Source: Dyella monticola (lineage in GTDB: Bacteria > Pseudomonadota > Gammaproteobacteria > Xanthomonadales > Rhodanobacteraceae). From it: 64,000 bases of DNA. How positions within the stretch are numbered: the stretch's first letter is position 1; each line of letters begins with the position of its first letter. The DNA is taken from positions 1 to 64,000 of the forward strand of contig NZ_QRBE01000009.1 of NCBI RefSeq assembly GCF_003363155.1. The letters run 5' to 3'. The notes under the pieces are model-generated. The model was not told where the DNA came from. It was given only the letters and a program-made list of their open reading frames with translations, and made no database searches. Made by a program: the position numbers and the translations under genes. Below are positions 36,611 through 46,141 of the stretch, one piece after another.

Positions 36611-37873
36611 TTCCTGCAGCATGCGGTCGATGAGGTGCATCACGCGCCCCACGGCACCACGTTCGCTATCGAACACTACCCGCGCCTGACGTCCCATCTG
36701 CTTGCAGCGCACTCCGTCCTGCAAGAGCTCGAGCACTTCGCCCCCCAGCGCTTCACTTTGCAGCACACGCTTCGCGCCACCGCCGCGGATCAATGTCAGC
36801 GTGATTTCCTCGAAGTTAAACGTGTGCGGCCCGACCAGCACAGGGCGAGCCAATGCTGCCGGTTCCAGCACGTTGTGACCGCCGATCGGCACCAGACTAC
36901 CGCCCACGAAAGCGACATCCGACGCCGCAAAGAACGGCATGAGCTCGCCCATCGTGTCGATCAGAAAAACCTGGTGCGACTCTCCCGGCACGCGATCGGC
37001 GCTGCGCGTGGCCGTGGTGAAACCCAGGCTGCGCACCGAATGCTCCACCAGCCGGAAGCGCTCGGGATGGCGCGGCGCGATCAGCAGCAACGCATCAGGC
37101 AGCCGCTTGAGCACTTCCAGATGCGCCTCCAGTACCGCCAGTTCCTCACCCTCGTGCGTACTGGCGGCGATCCACACCGGCCGCAACCGTCCCCATTGCT
37201 CGCGAAACATCTCGCCGCCTTCCACCGCCCCATCCGGCACGGGCATATCGAATTTGAGGTTACCGCTGACGGTGACGAGCGCGGGATCGGCCCCCAGCAG
37301 CCGATAGCGCGCCGCGTCAGTGCGCGACTGCGCAGCGATATGTCGCACACAGCGCAAGGCCGAGCCGAGCAGTGCGCGCATTGGCGCATATCCGCGCAGG
37401 GAACGTCCGGACAGGCGCGCGTTGACGATCATCAGCGGAATGCCGCGCCGATAACAGCCGAAATACAGGTTCGGCCAGATCTCCGTCTCCACGATCAACG
37501 CTAGCCGTGGACGTATCTGCTTGAGGAAGCGATGCACGGAAAACGGCAGGTCGTAGGGCAGATACACATGAAACACGCTACCGCCGAACAGCTGTTGCAC
37601 ACGTGCCGAACCGGTTGGTGTCACGGTCGTCACCACCAGCGGCGCGTTGGGGTAGTCCTCGCGCAACGCTTTGATCAGGGGCTCGGCCGCGTTCACCTCG
37701 CCCACCGACACCGCATGCACCCAAATACTGCCGCGCAAATCCGGCGCCTTGAAGATGCCGAACCGCTCCGGCCAGCGCTGGTGGTAATTGCCGTAGCGCA
37801 TCCCGCGCGTCAGCAGCCGCATCACGATCAGCGGCGTAGCGAGGTACATCAGGAGGGTATAGAGATAGCGCAA
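36608..37873 (-). CDS. waaA: Kdo transferase
   Basis: Transfers Kdo from CMP-Kdo to lipid IVA in the inner membrane, the first step of LPS core assembly (GT30 family). 421 residues from a TTG at 37873 with AGGA upstream, giving an N-terminus LRYLYTLLMYLATPLIVMRLL that acts as a membrane anchor. The frame is open much further upstream but enters a dispersed repeat. Conserved segments are WVHAVSVGEVNAAEPLIKAL, ETEIWPNLYFGCYRRGIPLMIVNARLSGRS and FVGGSLVPIGGHNVLEPAALARPVLVGPH. It is convergent with tolC. Confidence 0.94.
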   Translation of the reverse strand: MRYLYTLLMYLATPLIVMRLLTRGMRYGNYHQRWPERFGIFKAPDLRGSIWVHAVSVGEVNAAEPLIKALREDYPNAPLVVTTVTPTGSARVQQLFGGSVFHVYLPYDLPFSVHRFLKQIRPRLALIVETEIWPNLYFGCYRRGIPLMIVNARLSGRSLRGYAPMRALLGSALRCVRHIAAQSRTDAARYRLLGADPALVTVSGNLKFDMPVPDGAVEGGEMFREQWGRLRPVWIAASTHEGEELAVLEAHLEVLKRLPDALLLIAPRHPERFRLVEHSVRSLGFTTATRSADRVPGESHQVFLIDTMGELMPFFAASDVAFVGGSLVPIGGHNVLEPAALARPVLVGPHTFNFEEITLTLIRGGGAKRVLQSEALGGEVLELLQDGVRCKQMGRQARVVFDSERGAVGRVMHLIDRMLQE

Positions 37874-37950
37874 CGGACGTTCCTGTCTTTGGACGCGGAA
37901 GTATACGGGCACGCGCAATAGTCCCTGGAAATCAGACGAATGCGAAATGC

Positions 37951-38090
37951 AGTCCCCTCCCCTGCGAGCAGGGGCTAGGGTGGGGTGACGCGAGCGAAGC
38001 TCGCGTAGCGATCGCCACGCATGGTTGAACCGCATCGCGAGAGTGCTTCACCCCACCCCAACCCTCCCCTACTACACGTAGGGGAGGGAG
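37951..38090. repeat. Dispersed palindromic element, copy 3
   Basis: CAGTCCCCTCCCCTGCGAGC, AGGGGCTAGGGTGGGGTGAC on the left faces GTGCTTCACCCCACCCCAAC and a CTACTACACGTAGGGGAGGG hairpin on the right. The centre contains its own GCGAGCGAAGCTCGC palindrome. It lies between the divergent waaA and acyltransferase genes. Confidence 0.75.
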
Positions 38091-38135
38091 AAACGGCGCG
38101 CCGACGAGGAGAGGGAAAGCAGGCGTACCGCTACA

Positions 38136-39071
38136 ATGCCCCGAATGCCCGGAACACCTTATCCCCCTTTCACCCGCTCCCTGCTCTCCCCACGCCTCTG
38201 GCCGGCGTGGATCGGCGTGGGCGTGATGAAGCTCATCGCCATGCTGCCCTTCCCGGTGTTGATGGCCATCGGCCGCGCACTGGGCTGGATCATCGAACGC
38301 GTCCCGTCACCGCGACGGCAAGTGGCCGCGACCAATGTGGCGCTGTGTTTCCCCGAGCTCGATGCACCGGCACAAGCCGCCTTGGTGGACGCGCATCTGC
38401 GCGACATCGGCTTGATGCTGATCGAATTCGCGCTGGGCTGGATGGGCTCCGATCGCGCCATCGGCAAGATTCCGGTCACCGTCGAGGGGCTGGAACATCT
38501 CGAAGCCGCGCATGCGCAAGGGCGTGGCGTGCTGCTGGTCGGCGGTCATTTCTCGCATCTGGAGCTGTGCGCGCGGCTGGTTTCGCAGCGCATCCGCATC
38601 GCCGGCATGTATCGGCGCATGGACAACTCCGTGTTCGAATGGATCGTGCTGCGCGCACGCTTAGGGTATGCGCGCGCCATGTTCGACAAGGACGACATCC
38701 GCGGCACCGTGAAATACCTGCGTAGCGGGGGCACGCTCTGGTACGCACCCGACCAGGACATGCGCAGCAAGGACAACGCCTTCGTGCCGTTTTTCGGCGT
38801 CATTGCGGCCACCATCACTGGCACGCATCATCTGGCGCGTCTGTCGCAGGCCGTGGTCGTGCCGTTCTTCCACCGGCGACTGCCCGGCAGCGGCGGCTAC
38901 GTATTGCGCCTGGGTGCCCCGCTGGAGAATATGCCCAGCGCGGATGCCGAGGCCGATACGGCACGCGTCAACGGCTGCATCGAAGACATGGTGCGCGAGG
39001 CACCCGAGCAGTACCTGTGGGTGCATAAGCGCTTCAAGACCCGGCCTGAAGGGTCTGCGCCCATTTATTGA
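38136..39071 (+). CDS. lpxL: Lipid A biosynthesis lauroyl acyltransferase-type protein
   Basis: A 311-residue LpxL/HtrB-family enzyme that adds a secondary acyl chain to Kdo-lipid A at the inner membrane. The catalytic H-x4-E is in GGHFSHLELCAR, followed by MYRRMDNSVFEWIVLRAR and YAPDQDM, as in the family. One N-terminal hydrophobic anchor (WIGVGVMKLIAMLPFPVLMAIGRALGW) is present. The first ATG (38136) has no strong ribosome site; a second, three codons later, is possible. Divergent from waaA, it fits the envelope theme of the region. Which acyl chain is used cannot be told. Confidence 0.92.
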   Translation: MPRMPGTPYPPFTRSLLSPRLWPAWIGVGVMKLIAMLPFPVLMAIGRALGWIIERVPSPRRQVAATNVALCFPELDAPAQAALVDAHLRDIGLMLIEFALGWMGSDRAIGKIPVTVEGLEHLEAAHAQGRGVLLVGGHFSHLELCARLVSQRIRIAGMYRRMDNSVFEWIVLRARLGYARAMFDKDDIRGTVKYLRSGGTLWYAPDQDMRSKDNAFVPFFGVIAATITGTHHLARLSQAVVVPFFHRRLPGSGGYVLRLGAPLENMPSADAEADTARVNGCIEDMVREAPEQYLWVHKRFKTRPEGSAPIY

Positions 39072-39247
39072 TCACCCCGTAGTGATCACGACAGGAAGGC
39101 GTCAGCCGCGGCCGGTACATAGGGACGTTTGGCCTCCTTCGTTGCGCCTGTCCTTATGCGTTACTGCTGTCCAACCTTCCGGTCGTCTCGCCCGGCGCCG
39201 CGCGGCGCCGTAAAATTTTGCGCACGGCAAAAAAGAAGGAGCGCCGC

Positions 39248-39994
39248 ATGACGGCAACGGACGGACAGCGGGCCCCCGCCTGCCCCATTTTCATGTACCA
39301 CAACATCGCGCAGGCGCCGCGTGGCCTCAAGCGCTGGCGCAGCCTGTACGTGAGCCCGGGAGCGTTCGCACGGCAGATGTGGCTGCTCAAGCGCCTGGGC
39401 TATACGGGCCTTTCCATGTCCGATGCGATGCCCTACCTGCGCGGCGAACGGCAAGGGCGCATCGCGGTGATCACCCTGGACGACGGCTACGTGGACAACC
39501 TTCAGTCCGCCCTGCCGATCCTGCAGCGTTACGGCTTCACCGCCACCTGCTACGTGGTGAGCGGCAGCATCGGGCGCTACAACAACTGGGATGCGGAAAA
39601 ACTCGGTATCGAAAAACCGCTGATGACAGCGGCGCAATTGCGCGCCTGGCATGCAGGTGGCATGGACATCGGGGCGCACACGCGCAGCCATCCGCACCTG
39701 AGCCAGTGCAGCTATACGCAGCTGCATGACGAGATCGCCGGGAGCAAGGCCGATCTGGAAGAAGTGCTGGGCGCACCGGTCACGCAGTTCTGCTACCCCT
39801 ATGGCGACCTCGACGATCGCGTGGCCCAGATCACGCGCGCCGCGGGCTTCGCGGCGGCCACCACCACGCAACGCGGGCGTGCGGTCATCGGCACTGACCT
39901 GTGGCGCCTGCCGCGCGTGCAGGTAGCGCGGCATCACGCGCTGCCGCAGTTCGCCCTGCGCGCATTCACCCATTACGAGAACAAGCGCGCATGA
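39248..39994 (+). CDS. Polysaccharide deacetylase family protein
   Basis: A 248-residue NodB-homology (CE4) protein. The metal/catalytic motifs are visible: TLDDGYVDN (Asp-Asp of motif 1), HTRSHPHL (H-x3-H of motif 2) and FCYPYGDLDDRV (motif 3). It has no signal peptide, so it may act on a lipid-linked or nucleotide sugar on the cytoplasmic side. GAAGGAG precedes the ATG at 39248. It overlaps the next glycosyltransferase gene by 4 bp (ATGA), so the two are translationally coupled and probably modify and build the same glycan. Confidence 0.92.
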   Translation: MTATDGQRAPACPIFMYHNIAQAPRGLKRWRSLYVSPGAFARQMWLLKRLGYTGLSMSDAMPYLRGERQGRIAVITLDDGYVDNLQSALPILQRYGFTATCYVVSGSIGRYNNWDAEKLGIEKPLMTAAQLRAWHAGGMDIGAHTRSHPHLSQCSYTQLHDEIAGSKADLEEVLGAPVTQFCYPYGDLDDRVAQITRAAGFAAATTTQRGRAVIGTDLWRLPRVQVARHHALPQFALRAFTHYENKRA

Positions 39995-41067
39995 AATTCC
40001 TTTTCGTCGGCACCAACCCGGAAAACACCGGTGCCGCCACGCACTTCGTGGCACTCGCCCAGGCCATGGTGGAGGCCGGTCACTCGGTGAGTGCCGTGGT
40101 GTATCCGGACGGCCTGATCGCCAACGCACTGGCGAAATCAGGCGTACGCCTTTATCGCGCCCAATTCCGCAACGTGTTCGACTTGCGCGGCTACTTCGCC
40201 ACCTTCAAGGCAGCGCGTGATCTCAAACCCGACTGGCTGGTGGGCAATTTCGGCAAAGAATATTGGCCACTGATCCTGGTGAGCCGCTTGCTCGGCGTGC
40301 CGGTCGCGCTGTTCCGGCATCGCACACCGCCGATGGGACGTGTATCGGGCTATCTCGTACCGCGTCTGGCACAGCGTTTCTTTGCCGTTTCCAATCATGC
40401 GCGACAGGCGTATCTGGAGCGCGGCGTGCCCCCGCAACACGTGCGCGTGTTGTACAACCCGGTGAACATGGCGCTATGCAAGCCCGACGCGCAACAGCGC
40501 GGCACGATCCTGCATCAGCTTGGCATCCCGCACGATGCCATCGTGCTGGGCTATTTCGGCCGCATCCATCACAGCAAGGGCATCTTCACCCTGCTTGAAG
40601 CACTCGACGGCGCCATGGCGCAGGAGCCACGCCTGCATGCCGTGTGGCTGGGACACGGCCCCGATGTGCAGCAACTGGGCGAGCGCATCGAAGCCGGCGC
40701 CTTCGCACACCGCCATCACACGCTGGGCTGGATTGACGATGTGCATCCGTACTACAGCGCGATTTCGATGCTGGCGTTTCCCTCGATCGCCACGGAGACC
40801 TTCGGCCGCGTGTCGGTGGAAGCGCAAGCCGCCGGCGCACCGGTATTGGGCAGCCATATCGGCGGCGTGCCGGAGACGCTTTCGGCCGATGTCACGGGCC
40901 TGCTGTTACCGCCGGGCGATGTTGCTGCATGGCGCGATGCCATCCTCAAACTGTGTGAAACGGATGTGCGCGAACCCATGAGCGTGGCGGCGCGCGATTT
41001 TGTCGACCGCCATTTCAGTACGCGCGTGATTGCCGATGACTTTGTGCGGATGCTGAAAGAGGAGTGA
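39991..41067 (+). CDS. Glycosyltransferase (GT4-like)
   Basis: A 358-residue GT-B fold transferase. The N-terminal half starts MKFLFVGTNPENTGAATHFVALAQAM. The C-terminal nucleotide-sugar half has GYFGRIHHSKGIFTLLEAL and SIATETFGRVSVEAQAAGAPVLGSHIGGVPETL, with the E-x7-E type motif typical of GT4. The start codon overlaps the stop of the deacetylase gene. Probably builds LPS core or another surface glycan; donor and acceptor sugars cannot be read from sequence. It ends convergent with a GT2 gene across a REP-like palindrome. Confidence 0.9.
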   Translation: MKFLFVGTNPENTGAATHFVALAQAMVEAGHSVSAVVYPDGLIANALAKSGVRLYRAQFRNVFDLRGYFATFKAARDLKPDWLVGNFGKEYWPLILVSRLLGVPVALFRHRTPPMGRVSGYLVPRLAQRFFAVSNHARQAYLERGVPPQHVRVLYNPVNMALCKPDAQQRGTILHQLGIPHDAIVLGYFGRIHHSKGIFTLLEALDGAMAQEPRLHAVWLGHGPDVQQLGERIEAGAFAHRHHTLGWIDDVHPYYSAISMLAFPSIATETFGRVSVEAQAAGAPVLGSHIGGVPETLSADVTGLLLPPGDVAAWRDAILKLCETDVREPMSVAARDFVDRHFSTRVIADDFVRMLKEE

Positions 41068-41098
41068 GCATGCTGACCGGCCATACAGCGCCATGGCT

Positions 41099-41124
41099 GT
41101 CATTTCCGCGAAAGCGGGAATGAC
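41099..41124. repeat. REP-like palindrome copy
   Basis: GTCATTTCCGC-GAAA-GCGGGAATGAC, an 11-bp stem with one G-T mismatch, between two convergent glycosyltransferase genes. Same core as 25675-25718. Confidence 0.75.
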
Positions 41125-41142
41125 GACAAAGAGGGTTTTCGG

Positions 41143-41901
41143 TTAGGAACGATTAACCCTGCGCGTTTCGTACAACTTGGCGTATTTCAAAAACACATAA
41201 AACGCGCCCAGCACGCTGGCGATAAAACCCGCCCAGCCACTGAGAAAATACCGCTTCAACACAAACTGCCGCAAAAAGAACAACGGCGGGTAGATCACCA
41301 TGCGCAACCCTGCAAACCGCTGCCCCCGACGCAATTTATACGCGACCATACCGGTGCTGTAGCGGTTGATCTTCTCCACCCGCGTATCGATATCGCCATC
41401 GCCTTTGTTGACGAAATCCGCGCCCCATAAGGTTTTTACCGGGCCGCGTACTTCCACCGCGGCATGCACTTCCACGTCATTCATGCCGCCGCGCTTGCGG
41501 TTGAACAGGCGCAGATGCCCGTTGCGATGGCTCCAGCGATGCTGCACGGTCCAGAACATGCGTTCGCGGCGCGGAAGGCGAAATCCAGCGTGACTGGGGT
41601 CTTCCAGTGCACGCTCGATGATCGCGCGCGTACCAGGCGAGAGCATTTCGTCCGCATCCAGGTTCAGGACCCAATCGTTGCGCGCCAGATCGTAGGCGCG
41701 CTGCTTCTGCGGACCGTAATCATCGAATGGGTGCACCTCGACCTTCGCCCCATGCATGCGCGCGATCGCCACCGTGCTATCGGTCGATCCCGAATCGAGC
41801 ACAACGATTTCATCGGCCCAGTCCACCTCGCGCAGACAGGCATCGAGCGTATCGGCATTGTTGTAGGTGATCACCACCACCGATAGCGGTTCACGCGCCA
41901 T
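41143..41901 (-). CDS. Family 2 glycosyltransferase, LPS-core type
   Basis: A 252-residue GT-A fold enzyme: LSVVVITYNNADTLDACLREV at the N-terminus, EIVVLDSGSTDSTV and LNLDADEML (the metal-binding D-x-D). The C-terminal part has one or two hydrophobic stretches (FIASVLGAFYVFLKYAKLYE) that would hold it at the inner membrane. The pattern is that of WaaE/KdtX-like beta-glycosyltransferases that decorate the LPS inner core. Its start overlaps the end of the O-antigen ligase gene by 11 bp, so the two are coupled. Confidence 0.9.
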   Translation of the reverse strand: MAREPLSVVVITYNNADTLDACLREVDWADEIVVLDSGSTDSTVAIARMHGAKVEVHPFDDYGPQKQRAYDLARNDWVLNLDADEMLSPGTRAIIERALEDPSHAGFRLPRRERMFWTVQHRWSHRNGHLRLFNRKRGGMNDVEVHAAVEVRGPVKTLWGADFVNKGDGDIDTRVEKINRYSTGMVAYKLRRGQRFAGLRMVIYPPLFFLRQFVLKRYFLSGWAGFIASVLGAFYVFLKYAKLYETRRVNRS

Positions 41902-43150
41902 CGTTCAGCTCCTCGCTTGCTCCAAACAGCACTGCACACCATAGCCCCAGCAACCAGGCAAACAACAGCCCCCACCAGGCTGAATAGAAAGCCAGATGGG
42001 AATTGAACGGAAACACCATCACGCCCAGCGATACCGTCACCGGGAATGCGATGGAGCGTCCCACTGCACCTGTGCGCCGCCATGCCACGCAAGCGATAAC
42101 GACGCCAAGCAGCCACAACAACGCACCGATCACGCCGGTTTCGGTCAACACTTCCAGCACGAGCTGATGCGCGTGACAGGCCCCTTCGCCTTCACCGCAA
42201 TTCTCCGCAGTGAGAAAATGGTCGTTCGACGGCGCGTAGTGAGGATACGCATAGCGGAAGCCGCGCACACCGACGCCGGTGACAGGATGCGCCTGAATCA
42301 TCGCCGCGCTGGTGTACCAGATGTCCAGGCGCCCGGTCGTCGCCTCGTTGATCGCTTGTTCGTTGCCACCCAGCGCCAGCAGCGTGCGTTGCATGCGCGC
42401 GTCAAAGCGCGTGGAAGTTTTCCAGGCGATGCCACCGGCGATCAGCAAGACCGCCGCCGCTGCCACACACACGGCAACAAAACGCTTTAGCGAACGCGCT
42501 TCGCGCCAGATGAATGCCAACATCACCAGCCCGAAGCAGATCCACGCGGAACGCGAGCCACTCAACAACACCGGCCCCAACACCAGCACGAATGCCGCCA
42601 CCAACCCGCGCCAGCCCCAGCGCCAGCGCGCGGCCCATAACGCGAAAGGAGACAGCACGGCGAGCGTCGGACCCAACTTGGGATCGTCCGCCCCGAACAG
42701 GCCCGAAATGCGTTCCGGTTCGGCATGACCGCGCAGGCTCCAACCCGTAAGCATCTGCATCCACGCGTCCAGCACCCACCAAGCGATCACGATCGCGACA
42801 GCACGATAAAAACCCTGCACGCGTCGTTCGCCGCGCAAGGCATAGCAGGCATAAAGCCCCAGCGGCACGTAGCGCAGCAGCGCCAACACGGTGCCCCAGC
42901 TTTTGCCAGGCGCCACCGCTGCGAACGCAGACAGCAAGGCGGCGCCGATGTAGCACGCCAACAATGCCATCAGCAGCCGCCCGGACGGTTCATTCCATGG
43001 CGCTGCCGTGTGACGCCACCAAACCACGATGAGGCCGACCACACACAAGCACGTAGCTGCTTCGGCGCTGCGCCCGAACGGCAACAGGAAAACCAGCAGC
43101 CATAGCGGCAGCAGCGGTGAGCGCAGGAGGCTTTTCACAGAGGAGCGCAT
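41891..43150 (-). CDS. waaL: O-antigen ligase family protein
   Basis: A 419-residue inner-membrane protein with about 11-12 hydrophobic segments and one large periplasmic loop between the last segments (residues ~255-330, TTGRLDIWYTSAAMIQAHPVTGVGVRGFRYAYPHYAPSNDHFLTAENCGEGEGACHAHQLVLEVLTETG). The conserved Arg (SGSRSAW) and His (HAHQLVLE) of WaaL ligases are present. It would join O-antigen or another polymer from undecaprenyl diphosphate to lipid A-core. Coupled to the GT2 gene downstream; no O-antigen synthesis cluster lies in the window. Confidence 0.88.
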   Translation of the reverse strand: MRSSVKSLLRSPLLPLWLLVFLLPFGRSAEAATCLCVVGLIVVWWRHTAAPWNEPSGRLLMALLACYIGAALLSAFAAVAPGKSWGTVLALLRYVPLGLYACYALRGERRVQGFYRAVAIVIAWWVLDAWMQMLTGWSLRGHAEPERISGLFGADDPKLGPTLAVLSPFALWAARWRWGWRGLVAAFVLVLGPVLLSGSRSAWICFGLVMLAFIWREARSLKRFVAVCVAAAAVLLIAGGIAWKTSTRFDARMQRTLLALGGNEQAINEATTGRLDIWYTSAAMIQAHPVTGVGVRGFRYAYPHYAPSNDHFLTAENCGEGEGACHAHQLVLEVLTETGVIGALLWLLGVVIACVAWRRTGAVGRSIAFPVTVSLGVMVFPFNSHLAFYSAWWGLLFAWLLGLWCAVLFGASEELNDGA

Positions 43151-43187
43151 GCCGTGTTCGCGACGAGGGGTACCGGCATTGTAAGAG

Positions 43188-43234
43188 CCTGTTCACCCTC
43201 TCGGCGCAGTTCGCTACGCGGGATGGTGAACAGG
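43188..43234. repeat. Inverted repeat between waaL and a glycosyltransferase gene
   Basis: CCTGTTCACC and GGTGAACAGG form a perfect 10-bp dyad around a 27-bp spacer. It lies downstream of the GT4 gene (minus strand) and upstream of waaL, so it may be a terminator-like structure or an operator. Confidence 0.45.
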
Positions 43235-43258
43235 TCTAAAGCGAATGTTGAGCGAAGC

Positions 43259-44383
43259 TCAGCCGCTGACTTCTTCGTAGAGCGCCAGCGCTGCGTGCTG
43301 CATGTCGATCAACCGATACCGCTGCAGCGGCGCAATGGGCGGTGCTACGCGCAACAATTCTGCGGCGCGTTCGACCAGGCGCTCTCGATCGCCCGGCGGC
43401 ACGCGACCGGCCGGATAGAGCTCGGCCAATAGCTCGCCCACGCCCCCGTGCGCATAACCGAGCACCGGGCGGCACAGCGACAGTGCTTCCACCACGGTGC
43501 GACCGAACGCTTCGGGCTTGTTGGAAAGCTGCAGTACCAGCGCGGACATGGCGTAGATGTCGCGCACGTCATCGCGCGGCGGCGTCATCGCCACGCGGTC
43601 CTGAACACCACGGACTTTGATCAAGTCCTGTAGCTCGCGCACATAGGCTTCCCGGCCCGGCTCGATCACGCCCAGCAGCAACAATCGCGTGTCGATGCCG
43701 CGCTGCTTGAGTTCGGCCACCAGTTCGATGGCGTCGTGATGACCCTTAAGGCGCGTGCCACGACCCGGCAAGGTTAGCAGCGGGCCGCCGGCCAGGTTGG
43801 GAAATTCGGTGAAAAAAGCCTTCTGCCAGGCTTCGTCCGGGCGATGACCATAGGGAAAGGCGGCCGGATCGATGCCCCGCGGAACAATACGGATGCGCGC
43901 GGTATCGAGCTTGCGGTAGTGACTGATGAGGTAATCGCGCACCGTCTGGGAAACCACCACGATGCGCTCACCGCGCAGCATGATGGCGCTGTAGCGGCCC
44001 GGCGAGTTCAGCCCGTGCACGGTGGTAACGAAATGCGGCTTGGGCGACAGCCCCTTCAGCGCCCACCAGCCCATCCACGCCGGCAGCCGCGAGCGGACGT
44101 GCACGACATCGGGCTTCAATTCGCGAAGAATACGTCGCAGCCGGCCCAGGCGGCCCAAGGTGAACAGCGATTTACGGCCGATATCCAGCGCGATGTGTTC
44201 GCTGCCCTCGGCCTGGAGCCGCTCAACCATGCGCCCGCCAGCGGATATCACCACCGAACGGTGCCCGGCCTGCACCAGCGCTTGGCCCACTTCCAGCACT
44301 GAACGCTCCGCACCGCCCGCGCGCAGCGCAGGAATGAGCTGCACAACGGTCAGCGTTCTGGCCGGTGTGGCGGCAACGGACAT
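43259..44383 (-). CDS. Glycosyltransferase (GT4-like)
   Basis: A 374-residue GT-B enzyme. The N-terminal half contains VVQLIPALRAGGAERSVLEVGQALVQAGH and the C-terminal half contains LTLPGRGTRLKGHHDAIELV and SNKPEAFGRTVVEALSLCRPVLGYAHGGVGELL, the GT4 nucleotide-sugar pocket. The start at 44383 follows GAGGGA; the frame extends 20 codons upstream. It precedes the ligase and GT2 genes on the same strand and likely serves LPS core synthesis. Donor and acceptor unknown. Confidence 0.9.
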   Translation of the reverse strand: MSVAATPARTLTVVQLIPALRAGGAERSVLEVGQALVQAGHRSVVISAGGRMVERLQAEGSEHIALDIGRKSLFTLGRLGRLRRILRELKPDVVHVRSRLPAWMGWWALKGLSPKPHFVTTVHGLNSPGRYSAIMLRGERIVVVSQTVRDYLISHYRKLDTARIRIVPRGIDPAAFPYGHRPDEAWQKAFFTEFPNLAGGPLLTLPGRGTRLKGHHDAIELVAELKQRGIDTRLLLLGVIEPGREAYVRELQDLIKVRGVQDRVAMTPPRDDVRDIYAMSALVLQLSNKPEAFGRTVVEALSLCRPVLGYAHGGVGELLAELYPAGRVPPGDRERLVERAAELLRVAPPIAPLQRYRLIDMQHAALALYEEVSG

Positions 44384-44470
44384 GGTTCCCTCATTCGCGA
44401 CTCTCATCCGTAAAACCCAAGCAGCAATCGTGCCGCAACGCACGAACCATGCGCTGGCTACAGGGGATGT

Positions 44471-44677
44471 TCAGTCGCGCAGCACGTAATGCGCGCCGCA
44501 GTAAGGACATACAGACTCTCCGCCATCTTCCACGATAGGCAGATAGACCTTCGGATGGGAGTTCCACAGCGCCATGCCAGGCATCGGACACGACAGCGGC
44601 AGGTCCGAACGCGTCACTTCGTAACGATTTTCGGCATTTGCCAGGATGGGCGTGACGGCGGCAGAAGAACCCGACAT
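44471..44677 (-). CDS. CHCC-type zinc-finger domain protein
   Basis: A 68-residue protein with the zf-CHCC pattern: a Cys in LPLSCPMPGM, a His in NSHPKVYLPI and the C-terminal CPYCGAHYVL pair. Related to the zinc-binding NDUFS6-like proteins of respiratory complex I in mitochondria and alphaproteobacteria, but the bacterial role is not settled. Start chosen at 44677 with GGAG upstream; the longer frame runs into a repeat. It lies 87 bp upstream of the GT4 gene on the same strand. Confidence 0.85.
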   Translation of the reverse strand: MSGSSAAVTPILANAENRYEVTRSDLPLSCPMPGMALWNSHPKVYLPIVEDGGESVCPYCGAHYVLRD

Positions 44678-44750
44678 GGGATGATGCTCCGGGGGTAAGA
44701 CATTGGGACCGCACATGGTAGCAGGCCGGCGCTGCCCTCGGCGGCCTCGA

Positions 44751-44782
44751 TGCGGTCGTCCCAGCGAACGCCGGGATGCAGT
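44751..44782. repeat. Diverged REP-like palindrome
   Basis: ATGCGGTCGTCCCAGCGAAC followed by GCCGGGATGCAG is a degenerate relative of the CGTCATTCC...GGAATGACG palindrome. It lies upstream of the zinc-finger gene and downstream of the YceI gene. Confidence 0.4.
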
Positions 44783-44852
44783 GATTTTGCCACTTTCCCA
44801 CAGCAAGGCCCTGAGGCCCCGGCTTTCGCCAGGGCGACAGGGCCTGCGCGGC

Positions 44853-45440
44853 TTATTGGCCCGCCTTCGGCACCGATCCTTCGGTGGTGATGCTCAGCTG
44901 GATCTCATCGCTCACCTTGGGCACATACGCACCCAGACCGAAATCCGAACGCTTGAGCATGCCGGTGGCGTTGAAGCCGATCGCCGGTTGCCCGGTCATG
45001 GGATGCGGCCCAACGTTGTTGAGCGTGGCATCGAGCACCACCTGCTTGGTCACGCCATGCACGGTCAGGTCGCCCGTCACCTTGTAGTGCTTGCCACCCA
45101 CCGGCTGCACGCTGGTGCTCTTGAAGGTGATGGTGGGGTACTTGTCGGCGTTGAAGAAATCCGGCTGCTTCAGGTGATTGTCCAGCGCCGGCACATGCGT
45201 ATCGAGCTTGCTCAACGGCATGGTCACGTCCACCGACGCCTTGCTCGGGTCCTTTTCGTCGAACACCAGCGTGCCGTCGGAAATGCCGATGTCGGCGGTC
45301 GGATGGGAGAAGCCGAAATGGCTCCAGCTGAACAGCACCATCGTGTGGCCTGGATCGAGCTTGTAGGTCACCGGCGCCGCTTGCACCGACATCGCCGCGC
45401 CGAGCATCCCGGCCAGCAACAGGTAGTGAAATTTACGCAT
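44853..45440 (-). CDS. YceI-family periplasmic protein
   Basis: A 195-residue exported lipocalin-like protein that, in the family, binds polyisoprenoid or other amphiphilic lipids in the periplasm. The signal peptide (MRKFHYLLLAGMLGAAMSVQAAP) is clear. The mature domain has YKLDPGHTMVLFSWSHFGFSHPTADIG, GVTKQVVLDATLNNVGPHPMTG and FNATGMLKRSDFGLGAYVPKVSDEIQLSI. AGGAGAC precedes the start. Monocistronic by spacing. Ligand not deducible. Confidence 0.93.
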   Translation of the reverse strand: MRKFHYLLLAGMLGAAMSVQAAPVTYKLDPGHTMVLFSWSHFGFSHPTADIGISDGTLVFDEKDPSKASVDVTMPLSKLDTHVPALDNHLKQPDFFNADKYPTITFKSTSVQPVGGKHYKVTGDLTVHGVTKQVVLDATLNNVGPHPMTGQPAIGFNATGMLKRSDFGLGAYVPKVSDEIQLSITTEGSVPKAGQ

Positions 45441-45547
45441 GAAAAAGTCTCCTGCCTTTTATCGAAAAGAGATGGAAGAAATCGCTTACGCCTAGCACAC
45501 AGGATCGCTCGTCAAGCATAGTCCCAACGGCAATCCTCTGAAAAACC

Positions 45548-46141
45548 TCACGCAATACGGCACGCCTCATCGAACGAAAGCCGCGGGCTGCGCGGGAACA
45601 GATCGCGACTGCTGTCGCCGTAGCCGATGTTGATCAAAAAGTTCGATTTCAGGGTGGAGCCTGCAAAAAACGCCTCATCCACACCCGCGTTGTCGAAACC
45701 GGACATCGGGCCGCAATCCAGGCCCAGCGCACGTGCGGCGATGATCACGTAGGCACCTTGCAGCGTTGCGTTGCGAAACGCGGTGGCGTCGATATGCGGC
45801 TGATTGCCGACGAACCAGCTCCGCGCATCGGCATGCGGAAACAGCTTGGGAAGGTGCTCGTAGAAGGCATGGTCGTTGGCCACGATCGCGGTCACCGGCG
45901 CGGCCATCGTCTTGGCGCGATTGCCTTCGGAAAGAAACGGCTTGAGCTTCTCCTTGGCCGCCGCGGATTTCACGAACACCAGCCGCATCGGCGAGGAATT
46001 GGCGCTGGTCGGGCCGAACTTCGCAAGATCGTACAAGGCGTGCAGTTGCTCATCGGTCACTTCCTTGGGGAGGAAGGCGTTGTAGGTACGGGCGGTTCGG
46101 AACAGCTGATCCAAGGCAGCCTCGGCAAGCTTCTCGCTCAT
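45548..46141 (-). CDS. rutE: Nitroreductase-family protein, RutE/HadB-like
   Basis: A 197-residue FMN-dependent reductase. It aligns along its whole length with RutE (malonic semialdehyde/3-hydroxypropionate step of pyrimidine breakdown): [93 protein letters not shown] and [17 protein letters not shown]. No other rut genes are adjacent, so it may act on other substrates as a general NAD(P)H reductase. AGAGGA precedes the start. Confidence 0.9.
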   Translation of the reverse strand: MSEKLAEAALDQLFRTARTYNAFLPKEVTDEQLHALYDLAKFGPTSANSSPMRLVFVKSAAAKEKLKPFLSEGNRAKTMAAPVTAIVANDHAFYEHLPKLFPHADARSWFVGNQPHIDATAFRNATLQGAYVIIAARALGLDCGPMSGFDNAGVDEAFFAGSTLKSNFLINIGYGDSSRDLFPRSPRLSFDEACRIA